Notes: a model not told the origin generated them from the sequence alone. Positions 1 to 9,391 are shown, counted from the stretch's first letter. The stretch is DNA of 64,000 nt from Chitinophaga polysaccharea (GCF_007829335.1 NZ_VIWO01000003.1:434001-498000), one strand, 5' to 3'. Numbers and translations: made by a program.

Positions 1-21
1 AACTACCAAAGGCCGTATCAA

Positions 22-1317
22 TTAGTGGGCAAAATCGCTCATATAGTCGCCGGTAATACGTTCGATCGGTGGATTGAAATAACCGAATTTAACGTCCGGG
101 AATTCTTCACGTATCAATTCCTGTAATTGTTTTACCCCCAGGCATTCGCCGGTTTCAGTAACACCCAGCTTTCCCAGGTACCAGTCAGGATCAATATTGA
201 AGTTGCGCCATTGGATCATGTTCAGCCCTGTTTCCTTAATCAGCTTGCGCAGTGCTTCATATTCATCGGCACTATCAGTCATACCTGGAAACACAAAGTA
301 GTTGATAGACGTCCATCCGCCAAATTCACGCACCACTTTCAGGCTCTCTACAATATCATCGAACGTGTAATTGTTCGGACGATAGTAAGGCGTATAGTAT
401 TTTTCCTGGGCGGAGTTCATACTTACACGGATACTGTTCAAACCTGCTTCACACAAGGCTCTTACGGCATCCGGCTTACTTCCGTTGGTGTTGATATTGA
501 TACTGCCTTTAGGCGTATGTTTGCGTATTTCAAGAATCGACTCACGGATGGTTTCCCACATCAGTAAAGGCTCTCCTTCACAACCCTGGCCAAAGCTCAC
601 GATGGGGTAAGGGGCTGTTTCCAGGTGAGGAACCGTATATTCCACGATTTCTTCGGCAGTGGGCTTAAAGCGCAGCCTGTCTTGCGTGGATACAATGCTT
701 TCTTCTTCCGGCTGGAAGGAAATACAACCTACACAATTGGCGTTACATGCTGGGGAAGAAGGAATCGGGCATTCCCATCTCCCCATAAAATAATTACGGG
801 CAGCAGGACATTCATAAGTCAGCGCACAGTTTTCAGCCAGGTGCTGTACCAGGCGGTTATGGGGATACGCTTCCAGTAGGGTTTTTACCCCTTGTTTTAC
901 TTTTTTGGCATCAAATCCTGCACATTCCTGGCGGATATCGGCTTCAATGCGGGTAGCTGGTACATAAAATTTACCATCCAGCCAACCCACAGCGGTGTAA
1001 CAAAACAGCGGCAGGGTAGGCGCATCAGGCATGGTTTCGTAGGCTGCCAGGTAAAAGCCAGTGTGAGCCGGCGGAATAAAGGCGGCTACGGCCCAGCCCT
1101 TTTCACAAAGCTGCATGTCGCCGGTTTCGGCATTGATGCCAATACCGCGGCGGCCAGGCAACTCATACAGATTACCTCCTTCCGGTAATTCAATCCATTC
1201 ATCCACTTCTACCGGCCATGCATCCCAGCCACTACGGCCGGTAACATACATGCTGGTATCTTCAAAAATATTTCCTTTACCGTCGGAATATAATATGTAA
1301 GGTGTTTGTTTTAACAT
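22..1317 (-). CDS. radical SAM protein of unknown substrate
   Basis: A 431-residue protein. The cluster-binding motif CNANCVGC (CxxxCxxC) lies near residue 190 and marks the radical S-adenosylmethionine superfamily; it is followed by a TIM-barrel-like stretch with GQGCEGEPLL and INTNGS, the glycine-rich and strand segments usual for these enzymes. The roughly 180 residues before the motif match no domain I recognise. It is the last gene of a three-gene minus-strand operon (16-bp gaps) behind a membrane protein and an arginase-family hydrolase. No SPASM-type cysteine cluster is obvious at the C-terminus, so peptide maturation is not indicated. The superfamily is sure; the reaction is unknown. 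Confidence 0.85.
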   Translation of the reverse strand: MLKQTPYILYSDGKGNIFEDTSMYVTGRSGWDAWPVEVDEWIELPEGGNLYELPGRRGIGINAETGDMQLCEKGWAVAAFIPPAHTGFYLAAYETMPDAPTLPLFCYTAVGWLDGKFYVPATRIEADIRQECAGFDAKKVKQGVKTLLEAYPHNRLVQHLAENCALTYECPAARNYFMGRWECPIPSSPACNANCVGCISFQPEEESIVSTQDRLRFKPTAEEIVEYTVPHLETAPYPIVSFGQGCEGEPLLMWETIRESILEIRKHTPKGSININTNGSKPDAVRALCEAGLNSIRVSMNSAQEKYYTPYYRPNNYTFDDIVESLKVVREFGGWTSINYFVFPGMTDSADEYEALRKLIKETGLNMIQWRNFNIDPDWYLGKLGVTETGECLGVKQLQELIREEFPDVKFGYFNPPIERITGDYMSDFAH

Positions 1318-1333
1318 CGGGTGATTTTATAAA

Positions 1334-1921
1334 TTATTGAACCCTGCTCTGAAAGAAGGTATTTAATGCAGTTCTTTGTTCCTGCCCCAGCTCATCCAGT
1401 ACTTCCAGTTGCAAAATCTTGTTATTCTTATAGTCTATTGTCAGCAGGTCGTTCCGCAAAATTACGTTATTCAGTTCGTTCCAGCCAACCAGCCTTTTAG
1501 AAAAGAGGGTAGGCAGGATAATACCGGTATTGTCCATCGTTACATAAGAAGGCTGGAATATTTTGTACTCCATCCAACCTACATAGGCCATACAACTACC
1601 TACTGCAAATAGCAACAACGCTGTAACCGGGTACAGGTGCGACAGGAAATACAGGCTGCCGGTGAAGCAAATAAAGGCTTCTATCATCCTTGCTACCGTA
1701 TTGGCTTCTGTAAACTTTTTAAATTTCCTCATCATAAAAGGGAAGCCAATACAGGCTATTCCTACTACCAGGAAGAAAAATACCAGGAACCAGTTGGGCT
1801 GCGGACTACGGTACACGCCAATGGCATTAAACAAAAACAGTATGCCGGTGAGGCCATGCATAATCGGTAATAACCGTATTCTGCTGCTGGTATTAGGATG
1901 CAGGATGCGCAAACGGTGCAT
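1334..1921 (-). CDS. membrane protein with C-terminal PH-like region
   Basis: 195 residues. About four hydrophobic segments fill residues 20-115 (for example WFLVFFFLVVGIACIGF), and a soluble C-terminal part of about 80 residues follows. That part (TMDNTGIILPTLFSKRLVGW, then ELNNVILRNDLLTIDYKNN) resembles the bacterial PH-like domain of YdbT-type membrane proteins: a strand, a W-x-E/D turn, then strands. This is a resemblance by eye, not a firm family call. The gene sits between an arginase-family gene and a radical SAM gene with 16-bp gaps, so it is co-transcribed, but nothing in the sequence links their functions. Confidence 0.7.
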   Translation of the reverse strand: MHRLRILHPNTSSRIRLLPIMHGLTGILFLFNAIGVYRSPQPNWFLVFFFLVVGIACIGFPFMMRKFKKFTEANTVARMIEAFICFTGSLYFLSHLYPVTALLLFAVGSCMAYVGWMEYKIFQPSYVTMDNTGIILPTLFSKRLVGWNELNNVILRNDLLTIDYKNNKILQLEVLDELGQEQRTALNTFFQSRVQ

Positions 1922-1937
1922 GAATGGAAATGTAAGA

Positions 1938-2981
1938 TTAAGAATTAGAACTGATCAACAGGTTACAGAGCTTAAACAGTACCCGGGCGCCCACATTGGC
2001 ATCCCATTCATCATGGGAAGCACTCACTTCATTCAGATCGAAGCCAATCAGCTTACGCCCGCTTTCCAGTACACGTCTGAAAAGATAATATACCTGCTCT
2101 GCTTCAAAACCACCAGCCACCGGCGTACCGGTATTGGGGCATAATTTCGGATCCAGTCCATCTATATCAAAGCTGATATACACCTGTTGCGGTAAGGCGT
2201 CCACAATGCTATCGCAGATGGACTTCCAGGTTTCACCCTCGAATTGTCTTTCTTTGATCTGTTTATCAAAAAAGGTCACTACCCGACCTTCGCTATTATT
2301 GATATAATCTACTTCTTCTTCGCAATAGTCGCGGATACCTACCTGCACCAGTTTACTGAGCTGCGGTACTTCGGCCAATGCATTAAACATAATAGAAGCA
2401 TGCGAATAATGGAAGCCTTCATAAGCATCGCGCAGATCGCAATGCGCATCGATTTGCAGGATACCAAATTCGCCCTTGTTTTCGCCAATAGCTTTGAAAA
2501 AGCCCAGGGGCGTGCTGTGGTCGCCACCCACGAGGCCTACCAGTTTGCCTTTTTCCAGTAAAGCCTTGGTTTGGTTGTATACCCATTCGTTCATCGCACG
2601 GGTACCATTACCCACATCTACCAGCGTTTTCTTCAGGAATTCGTTTTCGGAAATATCTCCCCCTTCAGTCAGGAATTTCAGGTACAACTCCGCTTCCTTA
2701 CGCAGGTAATCACTGCGCAGCAAAAGGTGCTTATCTGGTTCACGCATGTAAAAACCCTGTTTCCAGCCATCTTTTACATCCGCATCGTAAAGGTCTACCT
2801 GGAAAGAGGCGCGGAAAATATGTTCCGGTCCACGGGCAGTACCATTATTATACGATACCGTTACTTCCCAGGGTACTGGTAATAATACCAGGCGCGCTTC
2901 TTCTTCGGAAAAAGGTAAGCCGAAAACGTTGTTGGACAGCAGGCCAACTGAATTAGGGTCAAATTGAGATAAATCTGCCAT
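1938..2981 (-). CDS. arginase/agmatinase-family ureohydrolase
   Basis: 347 residues with the three manganese-binding signatures of ureohydrolases in order: GGDHSTPLG, DAHCDLR and SFDIDGLDP, followed by the NTGTPVAGG segment that normally shapes the active site. Members hydrolyse guanidino or formimino compounds (arginine, agmatine, formimidoylglutamate) to urea or formamide. Which substrate applies cannot be told from motifs, and no histidine- or arginine-degradation genes lie nearby. First gene of the three-gene minus operon; a TATCTTTG -7 box lies about 30 bp upstream of the start. Confidence 0.88.
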   Translation of the reverse strand: MADLSQFDPNSVGLLSNNVFGLPFSEEEARLVLLPVPWEVTVSYNNGTARGPEHIFRASFQVDLYDADVKDGWKQGFYMREPDKHLLLRSDYLRKEAELYLKFLTEGGDISENEFLKKTLVDVGNGTRAMNEWVYNQTKALLEKGKLVGLVGGDHSTPLGFFKAIGENKGEFGILQIDAHCDLRDAYEGFHYSHASIMFNALAEVPQLSKLVQVGIRDYCEEEVDYINNSEGRVVTFFDKQIKERQFEGETWKSICDSIVDALPQQVYISFDIDGLDPKLCPNTGTPVAGGFEAEQVYYLFRRVLESGRKLIGFDLNEVSASHDEWDANVGARVLFKLCNLLISSNS

Positions 2982-3010
2982 GATAAAATCGTACTTTTCT
3001 AAATTCGGCG

Positions 3011-3018
3011 CAAAGATA
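3011..3018 (-). promoter_or_regulatory. -7 box of the ureohydrolase operon
   Basis: Read on the minus strand the site is TATCTTTG, a full match to the Bacteroidota -7 consensus TAnnTTTG, about 30 bp before the ureohydrolase start. The expected TTTG about 20 bp further upstream is not clear. Confidence 0.5.
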
Positions 3019-3075
3019 GGATTCTGTTTACTTCCAGCCTTCCTTCCCGGAAAAAGAATTGCCTTTTATATAAAA

Positions 3076-3109
3076 TTTGCCGTAGGAAGGTCATTTTGAC
3101 TTAATTTTG
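3076..3109 (+). promoter_or_regulatory. candidate promoter of ccmE-ccmF
   Basis: TTTG at 3076-3079 and TAATTTTG at 3102-3109, 22 bp apart (20 is usual). This gives a leader of about 100 nt before the ccmE start at 3215. Confidence 0.4.
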
Positions 3110-3214
3110 CCGATCGATCGGAAACAATTAGAGAGGAGCAAAAAGGACGAAAGTGTAATCGTGTGCTGGTAGTGGGTTTTGCCGCTTATGTCAAATAGGG
3201 AAGATAATTTTCAT

Positions 3215-3613
3215 ATGAAAAAAACAAATATTATTCTGCTGGTGGTAATTGCCATTGCAATTGGAGTGATCGTCACAATGGTGGGAGATTTCAGTACCTA
3301 TGAAACTTTCGCAACCGCAAGGGAAAAGGAAGGGAAGGAGTTCCATGTTATTGGTAAGCTCGATACCCTCCAGGCCATGAGCTATGATCCAACAAAAGAT
3401 GCTAACTTGTTCAGCTTCTATGTACACGATAAAACCGGGGAATCACATAAAGTAGTATTCTACGGAGCTAAACCTACCGACTTTGAAAAAGCAGAGTCTA
3501 TCGTGCTCACCGGTAAAATGGAAGGCAATGAATTCCATTGTAGCAAAATACTGATGAAATGTCCTTCCAAATACAAGGACGACCAGGTTGTCGTAGGCAA
3601 TAAACAACTGTAA
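3215..3613 (+). CDS. ccmE: cytochrome c maturation protein CcmE, CxxxY type
   Basis: 132 residues from the ATG at 3215; longer in-frame starts at 3179 (TTG) and 3188 would only add an unlikely polar stretch before the membrane anchor. Residues 4-24 form one transmembrane helix, followed by an OB-fold-like periplasmic domain. CcmE is the heme chaperone that carries covalently bound heme to the CcmF lyase. The heme-binding motif is C116-P-S-K-Y120, that is CxxxY in place of the HxxxY of E. coli; CxxxY proteins are known from Desulfovibrio and archaea. ccmF follows 106 bp downstream. ccmA, ccmB and ccmC are not in the window. Confidence 0.85.
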   Translation: MKKTNIILLVVIAIAIGVIVTMVGDFSTYETFATAREKEGKEFHVIGKLDTLQAMSYDPTKDANLFSFYVHDKTGESHKVVFYGAKPTDFEKAESIVLTGKMEGNEFHCSKILMKCPSKYKDDQVVVGNKQL

Positions 3614-3644
3614 TTTAATTGTTTGAGGGTTTTACAGGTGATCA

Positions 3645-3664
3645 GCTTACTTCCCGAAGTAAGC
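3645..3664 (+). other. small hairpin between ccmE and ccmF
   Basis: GCTTACTT and AAGTAAGC enclose a 4-nt loop; 8 perfect base pairs with no T-run after it, so it is not a standard terminator. It may mark an mRNA processing or stability point between the two genes. Confidence 0.35.
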
Positions 3665-3719
3665 CGGTATCGCGTGAAAGCTTTCAAATGCCGGAATATT
3701 CACATCTCAGAGGAATTTT

Positions 3720-6200
3720 ATGAAGTTTGTAGGGGAACATTTACTGCCAGGCCAGATAGGCCACTTCTTTGCCATACTGGCATTTGTAGCATCCATGGTA
3801 GCCACCGTGGCTTATTATAACGTGGTTAAATTAAAGGATCCCGTTTTACAGGAGTCCTGGAAAAGACTGGCCCGCTGGTCTTTTATTATACAATCTGCCG
3901 CAGTTATTGGTGTTTTTGCCTGTCTGTATCATATTCTGTATAATCACTATTTCGAATATAAATATGCCTGGCGCAATACTTCCCGCGACTTGCCTATTCA
4001 ATATTTATTATCCAGCCTCTGGTCTGACCAGGAAGGTAGCTTCCTGCTCTGGAGCATCTGGAACAGTATCCTGGGAGTGATCCTGATCCGTACTTCCAAA
4101 AAATGGGAAGCCCCGGTAATGACCACCTTCTCCCTGGCACAGCTGATTATGGCCAGCATGTTGCTGGGTATTTTCATCCTGGGGTATAAAGTGGGCAGCA
4201 ATCCGTTCATGCTCCTCCGCCAGGCTGCTGAAAATCAACAGGCGCCTATATTCCAGACACCTAACTATATGGAGCATATCCACGATGGTAATGGCCTGAA
4301 CGTAACCCTCCAGAACTACTGGATGGTGATACACCCGCCAATCCTATTCCTGGGCTTCGCTTCCATGATCATCCCGTTTGCCTTTGCTTTTGCCGGCATC
4401 TGGACCCGCGACTACACCGGCTGGGTAAAACCAGTGCAGCCTTGGGCACTCTTTGCCGTAGCGCTCCTGGGTACCGGTATTATGATGGGAGCTGCCTGGG
4501 CATATGAATCCCTGAACTTTGGCGGCTACTGGGGCTGGGACCCGGTAGAAAATGCTTCATTGGTGCCCTGGCTTACCATGGTAGCGGGTGTGCATACCCT
4601 GTTGGCTTATAAATCGACCGGCCACTCGCTGAAATCTACCGTATTCTTCTTTTTCATCTCCTATATCCTGATCCTCTACTCTTCTTTCCTGACCAAGAGT
4701 GGTATTTTGGGAGATACCTCTGTACACTCCTTTACAGACATGGGAATGACCGCCCAACTACTGTTTGCCATGCTGGTATTTACCATACCATCTATTGCAC
4801 TGCTGGTGATGCGCAGGAAAGAAATTCCTACGGTGCGGAAAGAGGAAAGCAGCTACTCCCGTGAGTTCTGGCTGTTTGTAGGTTCGCTGATCCTGCTGAT
4901 TGCAGGCATCCAGATTACCTTCACTACCTCTATCCCGGTATGGAATAAAGTGCTCAGCGCTACTGGGTTGAAAACATTGTTTAAAATGAATGACATCGCG
5001 CCACCATCGGATGTTATTTTCCACTATAATAAAATCCAGGTCTGGATTGCCATTGTATTGGGCGTATTGACCGCCATTGTACAATTCATGAAATACAAAG
5101 ACACTCCGCGTGGACAGCTGACCAGGAAGCTGGCCGTGCCTACTGTACTGGCATTGCTGCTTACCGGCCTGGTAGCCTGGAAAGGGACCATCACCTACGA
5201 TAACTATGGCGCAGGATTCCTGACAGCCATTTACCTGATGCTCTTTGCCAGCATTTATGCTATTACAGGTAATTTTGTGTACATATTTTCCGGGCTGAAA
5301 GGCAAACTCAAAAATGCTGGCGCTTCTGTGGCGCATATCGGTTTTGGGATGGTGTTGCTGGGCATATTGATCTCCTCATCCAGGATGGAAGTAATTTCCC
5401 TGGATAAGATGAGAATGCTGAATGACGGCTTCTTTAGAAAGGAAAGCAAGCAAAATCCGCGCGAAAATATCATGTTGCCGAAAGATGTACCGGTTCAGAT
5501 GGGTGAGTACCATGTCACCTATGCCGGCGACTCTATCGCACAAGGCGATCCGAAAACTTATTACATTGTACACTACGAGAAAAAGGATAAGCAAACAGGT
5601 AATATCCTGGAGAAATTTACCCTTTACCCGGATGCGTTTGTAAACAGGAAGGAAAACGCTATTTCTTCCAATCCTGCGTCCCGCCACTATCTGACCCGCG
5701 ATATCTTTACTTATGTATCGGCTGCGCCCAATAAGGAAGAAGAAGCAAAAGCGGATACTACAGCATACGTGACGCATGAAATTAAACAGGGCGATTCCAT
5801 CTTCTTCTCCAAAGGGTTCATGGTGCTTAAAGGGTTAAATACCAAACCGGAAAGCCGCAACTATATTCCGCAAAACGGCGACCTGGCAGTAGGAGCAGAA
5901 CTGGAAGTATATACCCAAACAGACGATCACTTTAAGTTACAGCCCATTTACTTTATCCGCGACAGCAGCTACCAGTACAGTGTGGAAGACACCCTGGCGC
6001 CATTGTCGCTGAACGTAAGGTTCTCTAAGATTTTACCTGCGGAAAATAAGATTGAGCTGAAAGTAAAGGAATCAACGGGCTTCAACGACTACATTGTAAT
6101 GAAAGCCATGATATTCCCTTATATCAATGTACTATGGCTGGGCATAATCATTACGATTATAGGTACTGCTATGAGTATTTTCCAGAGAATAAGAAGATAA
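3720..6200 (+). CDS. ccmF: cytochrome c heme lyase CcmF/CcsA family
   Basis: 826 residues and strongly hydrophobic, with many transmembrane helices and a C-terminal periplasmic region (about residues 590-790) before a last helix. The heme-handling WWD signature is present as W271-G-W273-D274-P-V-E-N, with conserved histidines in flanking segments (MVIHPP and GVHTLL). CcmF joins heme delivered by CcmE to the CxxCH cysteines of apocytochrome c outside the cytoplasmic membrane. The neighbouring CcmE supports the assignment. A strong hairpin terminator follows. Confidence 0.93.
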   Translation: MKFVGEHLLPGQIGHFFAILAFVASMVATVAYYNVVKLKDPVLQESWKRLARWSFIIQSAAVIGVFACLYHILYNHYFEYKYAWRNTSRDLPIQYLLSSLWSDQEGSFLLWSIWNSILGVILIRTSKKWEAPVMTTFSLAQLIMASMLLGIFILGYKVGSNPFMLLRQAAENQQAPIFQTPNYMEHIHDGNGLNVTLQNYWMVIHPPILFLGFASMIIPFAFAFAGIWTRDYTGWVKPVQPWALFAVALLGTGIMMGAAWAYESLNFGGYWGWDPVENASLVPWLTMVAGVHTLLAYKSTGHSLKSTVFFFFISYILILYSSFLTKSGILGDTSVHSFTDMGMTAQLLFAMLVFTIPSIALLVMRRKEIPTVRKEESSYSREFWLFVGSLILLIAGIQITFTTSIPVWNKVLSATGLKTLFKMNDIAPPSDVIFHYNKIQVWIAIVLGVLTAIVQFMKYKDTPRGQLTRKLAVPTVLALLLTGLVAWKGTITYDNYGAGFLTAIYLMLFASIYAITGNFVYIFSGLKGKLKNAGASVAHIGFGMVLLGILISSSRMEVISLDKMRMLNDGFFRKESKQNPRENIMLPKDVPVQMGEYHVTYAGDSIAQGDPKTYYIVHYEKKDKQTGNILEKFTLYPDAFVNRKENAISSNPASRHYLTRDIFTYVSAAPNKEEEAKADTTAYVTHEIKQGDSIFFSKGFMVLKGLNTKPESRNYIPQNGDLAVGAELEVYTQTDDHFKLQPIYFIRDSSYQYSVEDTLAPLSLNVRFSKILPAENKIELKVKESTGFNDYIVMKAMIFPYINVLWLGIIITIIGTAMSIFQRIRR

Positions 6201-6223
6201 CCGGGAGATATTTAATAAAAGGA

Positions 6224-6259
6224 ATCCTCCAGCGGCTGGTCCGTTGGAGGATTTTTTCT
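6224..6259 (+). terminator. terminator after ccmF
   Basis: AATCCTCCAGCGG and CCGTTGGAGGATT form a 13-bp stem with one mismatch, followed by TTTTCTTT. Confidence 0.85.
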
Positions 6260-6332
6260 TTATTAAATGTTCCCGCCGTGTATGGCATATCAGAAATCTT
6301 ATCTACATTTAATCTTATTAAAAATCCTCGTA

Positions 6333-7334
6333 ATGCCCAGGTGGTTACGTATATCCCTCATCGTTATTGCCACATTGTTGGTGGTATATCTGTTGGGTCC
6401 CAAACCAGCAGATCCGGTATATAGCCGTGTCTTACCGCCCGTTCCGGCGGCTGGTCCGGCGCTCAACAGCTATATAGCTGCGAAGGAATCCCGGCACCTC
6501 CTCAAACCTGATAACCAGGCCCGCATTGTGTGGCAGGACTCAGGGTTCCATAAAACACCTTATGCGGTGGTATACCTGCATGGCTTTTCCGCCAGCCAGG
6601 AGGAAGGAAATCCCGTGCATCGCAATTTTGCACAAAAATTCGGCTGTAACCTTTACCTGTCGCGGCTCGACGGGCATGGCATCGATACCAGCGATCCCTT
6701 GCTGCATATGACGGCAGAAGGGTTATGGAAAGATGCGGAAGAGGCATTGAGCATAGGCAAGGCCCTGGGAGACAAAGTTATCCTGGTAGGTACTTCTACC
6801 GGTGGTACCCTGGCGCTCAAGCTGGCAGCTGCGTACCCCAATGATGTATATGCTGTGATCAATATGTCGCCCAATATAGCGATCAATGACAACCTCGCAT
6901 TCCTGGCTAATAATCCCTGGGGACTACAGCTGGCGCGGCTTGTTAATAAAGGCGATTTCAGACGGGGAAAAGACACCAACCCGGAAGTGGCCAAATACTG
7001 GTACAACAGTTACCGCCTGGAAGCAGTAGTACAGCTGGAAAGCCTTTTGGAATCTTCTATGACGAAGGAAACATTTGAAAATATCCACCAGCCGGTGCTC
7101 AACTTATATTATTATAAGGATGAAGAACACCAGGACCCTACCGTAAAAGTATCCGCTATCCTGCAAATGGAGGAAGCATTAGGGACACCTGCCTCCCTGA
7201 AAGAAGCCATTCCTGTGCCCAATGCCGGTGGGCATGTAATGGGCTGCTCGCTGGTGGCGCATGATGTTCCTGGCGTAGAAAAGCTTATCAGTGATTTCGC
7301 TATAAATAAGCTTAATTTGACACCCATCCACTGA
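6333..7334 (+). CDS. membrane-anchored alpha/beta hydrolase
   Basis: 333 residues from the ATG at 6333, giving a short N-terminal helix (residues 3-20) as anchor; an earlier in-frame ATG at 6267 lies just after the ccmF terminator and would add a poor N-terminus. Features of the carboxylesterase/monoglyceride-lipase group: VYLHGFSAS (oxyanion region), nucleophile elbow GTSTGG, an acidic loop DEEHQDPTV and a C-terminal GGHV that provides the catalytic histidine. Likely hydrolyses a small ester or lipid; the substrate is unknown. Confidence 0.8.
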   Translation: MPRWLRISLIVIATLLVVYLLGPKPADPVYSRVLPPVPAAGPALNSYIAAKESRHLLKPDNQARIVWQDSGFHKTPYAVVYLHGFSASQEEGNPVHRNFAQKFGCNLYLSRLDGHGIDTSDPLLHMTAEGLWKDAEEALSIGKALGDKVILVGTSTGGTLALKLAAAYPNDVYAVINMSPNIAINDNLAFLANNPWGLQLARLVNKGDFRRGKDTNPEVAKYWYNSYRLEAVVQLESLLESSMTKETFENIHQPVLNLYYYKDEEHQDPTVKVSAILQMEEALGTPASLKEAIPVPNAGGHVMGCSLVAHDVPGVEKLISDFAINKLNLTPIH

Positions 7335-7412
7335 CACTATTTAGTTAGCGGCAAATCTGAAATCTTTTATAACTTGTGATAACATTATACATACAAGCAA
7401 CGTTAGGTATCT

Positions 7413-8039
7413 ATGCGGTTCCGTCTTAAACAATTTCTTGTTTCCACTTTCCTGTTAATGGGCATATCCCTTTGCTACACAAGGGCGATGGCACAGGAAG
7501 CGCATGGAGCAGACGTGATACCTTTACACGCCATTGTAGTAGGAAAAGACACTATACCTGTTATCACCCTCGCCATAGTGGATATAGTAGAAAAAATGCC
7601 GAAGGCATTGCGTAAAGAGCGGGAACGCTGGAGTCGTCTGCGTAATGCAGTATATGTAACTTATCCCTACGCCCGCTCAGCCGCCCGGGTATTGAAAGAC
7701 GTGAACAGCCGCCTGGCTACCATGAATAGTAAAAGAGAGCGGAAAGCTTACCTGGCCACTAAGGAAAAAGAACTGAAAGCCGAATTTGGCGATAAGCTCG
7801 AAAACTTGTCCGTGTACCAGGGAAAAGTACTGATGAAACTGATTGACCGGGAAACCGGGCAGAATTGCTACGACATCATCAAGGAACTGAAAGGCGGATT
7901 CAATGCCCGCGTATGGCAAACCGTAGCCTTTTTCTTTGGTGGCAACCTCAAAAGTGACTACGATAAACAGGAAGACCACGACATAGAAATCATCGTACAG
8001 GAACTGGAAATGTACCAGCACTACCGCGCCTACAATTAA
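7413..8039 (+). CDS. DUF4294 domain protein, secreted
   Basis: 208 residues. The N-terminus has a signal peptide (hydrophobic residues about 8-26, then AMAQE). The body matches DUF4294 as I know it from Bacteroidota: the segment RLRNAVYVTYPYARSAARVL, a charged helix of about 40 residues, and MKLIDRETGQNCYDIIKEL. The family's function is unknown. It is followed after 46 bp by the plug-like small protein on the same strand. Confidence 0.8.
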   Translation: MRFRLKQFLVSTFLLMGISLCYTRAMAQEAHGADVIPLHAIVVGKDTIPVITLAIVDIVEKMPKALRKERERWSRLRNAVYVTYPYARSAARVLKDVNSRLATMNSKRERKAYLATKEKELKAEFGDKLENLSVYQGKVLMKLIDRETGQNCYDIIKELKGGFNARVWQTVAFFFGGNLKSDYDKQEDHDIEIIVQELEMYQHYRAYN

Positions 8040-8085
8040 TTCAGCTATCTTCGTAATATTCGCCTGAACCGGAAAAGGGATTATT

Positions 8086-8583
8086 ATGAAAGCAAGGATC
8101 TTACTTATCAGCTTATTGTTTATATCAATGGGGGCCATGGCCCAGTCTGTAGCAGACGACGACCCGGTATATATACTGGACAGTGTGGTGGTTACGCAAA
8201 CTGCTATCGGCCAGGTATCCCCGGATCGTATCGGTGTTATTACCATTGCCAAAGGCTCAAAAGCTATCCTGAAATACGGTAGCCAGGCCGCCAATGGCGT
8301 AGTATATATTGAAACCAAACCCTTTGCCCGCCAACGCGTCAATGTATTGCTAAGCAGCCAATCTCCCGCCTACGATAGCTTGTTGCATAAATATGGCAAC
8401 GACAGCAGCTTTTATTTTATCGTGAACGGTACCCCGGTAACGCCTGTGAATGAAACCGGATTTATGACCCTCGACCGGAAAACATTCCGCTCCCTCCAGG
8501 TAATTTCTGAAGCGGTGTTACAGGATAAATACCGTATCATGGATAAGAAAGCCGGTGTGATCATTACCAGCACAGAAGATTAA
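8086..8583 (+). CDS. small secreted protein with two TonB-plug-like motifs
   Basis: 165 residues with a signal peptide ending near MAQ20. Residues 28-78 follow the pattern of the TonB receptor plug: DSVVV, then PDRIGVITIAKGSKAI, YGSQAANGVVYIETK. Residues 109-163 repeat it more loosely: FYFIVNGTPV, SLQVISEAVLQ, KAGVIITS. No beta-barrel follows, so it is not a receptor. Proteins with an isolated plug-like domain occur in Bacteroidota without known function. Similarity judged by eye. Confidence 0.6.
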   Translation: MKARILLISLLFISMGAMAQSVADDDPVYILDSVVVTQTAIGQVSPDRIGVITIAKGSKAILKYGSQAANGVVYIETKPFARQRVNVLLSSQSPAYDSLLHKYGNDSSFYFIVNGTPVTPVNETGFMTLDRKTFRSLQVISEAVLQDKYRIMDKKAGVIITSTED

Positions 8584-8592
8584 ATATTTTCC

Positions 8593-8600
8593 CATCTTTG
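8593..8600 (+). promoter_or_regulatory. possible -7 box of bshB1
   Basis: CATCTTTG, one base off TAnnTTTG, 18 bp before the start at 8619. The -33 box is unclear, so weak support. Confidence 0.3.
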
Positions 8601-8618
8601 CACCTCAATTTACAGCAT

Positions 8619-9347
8619 ATGAAACTGGATATACTGGCTATAGCCGTGCACCCCGATGATGTGGAACTGGGATGTGCCGGCACATTGATGATACATGCAC
8701 AACAGGGAATGAAAGTAGGCGTGGTAGATCTTACCCGCGGAGAGCTGGGTACCCGAGGTACCCCTGAATTGAGAGAAAAGGAAGCCCAGGATGCGGCAAA
8801 GATTATGGGACTGGAAGTACGGGAAAACCTGGGTCTTGCCGACGGCTTCTTTAGAAATGACACCATGGAGCAAATGGCCATCATTACGGCCATCCGCAAA
8901 TACCGTCCCGACATCGTACTGGCCAATGCTATGGACGATCGTCACCCCGATCATGGAAGGGCCGGCAAACTGATTGCCGACAGCTGTTTCCTGGCCGGAT
9001 TAAGAAAAGTAATTACTACCGTAGATGGACAGGAGCAGGAAGCCTGGCGCCCTGCCCAGGTATTTCATTTCCTGCAGGACCGCTACCACGAGCCTGATTT
9101 CGTAGTAGATATTACTCCGGTGATGGAAAGAAAACTGGATGCCATCCGCAGCTTCAGCTCACAATTTTTGGCGCCGAAGGATCACGAACCGCAGACCTAT
9201 ATTTCCGGCGCCGGTTTCTTCGACAGTGTTATTTACCGGGCAAAGATGCTGGGTAAAATGGTGGGCGTGGAATATGCCGAAGGCTATACTTCTGCTAAAA
9301 TGATCGGCGTAAAGAGTTTTGCCGACCTGATTAATAAAACTACCTGA
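8619..9347 (+). CDS. bshB1: bacillithiol biosynthesis deacetylase BshB1
   Basis: 242 residues from the ATG at 8619 (the TTG at 8598 is ignored because the family begins right before the first strand). A zinc-dependent LmbE/PIG-L-type deacetylase: H11-P-D-D-V-E-L-G-C carries zinc ligands and the catalytic aspartate, DRHPDHGRAG a further ligand region. BshB1 removes acetyl from GlcNAc-malate to give GlcN-malate, the second step of bacillithiol synthesis. bshA and bshC are not in this window. The length is as expected for the family. Confidence 0.88.
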   Translation: MKLDILAIAVHPDDVELGCAGTLMIHAQQGMKVGVVDLTRGELGTRGTPELREKEAQDAAKIMGLEVRENLGLADGFFRNDTMEQMAIITAIRKYRPDIVLANAMDDRHPDHGRAGKLIADSCFLAGLRKVITTVDGQEQEAWRPAQVFHFLQDRYHEPDFVVDITPVMERKLDAIRSFSSQFLAPKDHEPQTYISGAGFFDSVIYRAKMLGKMVGVEYAEGYTSAKMIGVKSFADLINKTT

Positions 9348-9391
9348 GGATAAATACGGGAAACAGCCCGTTCTTTTATTATATTGGTAGT

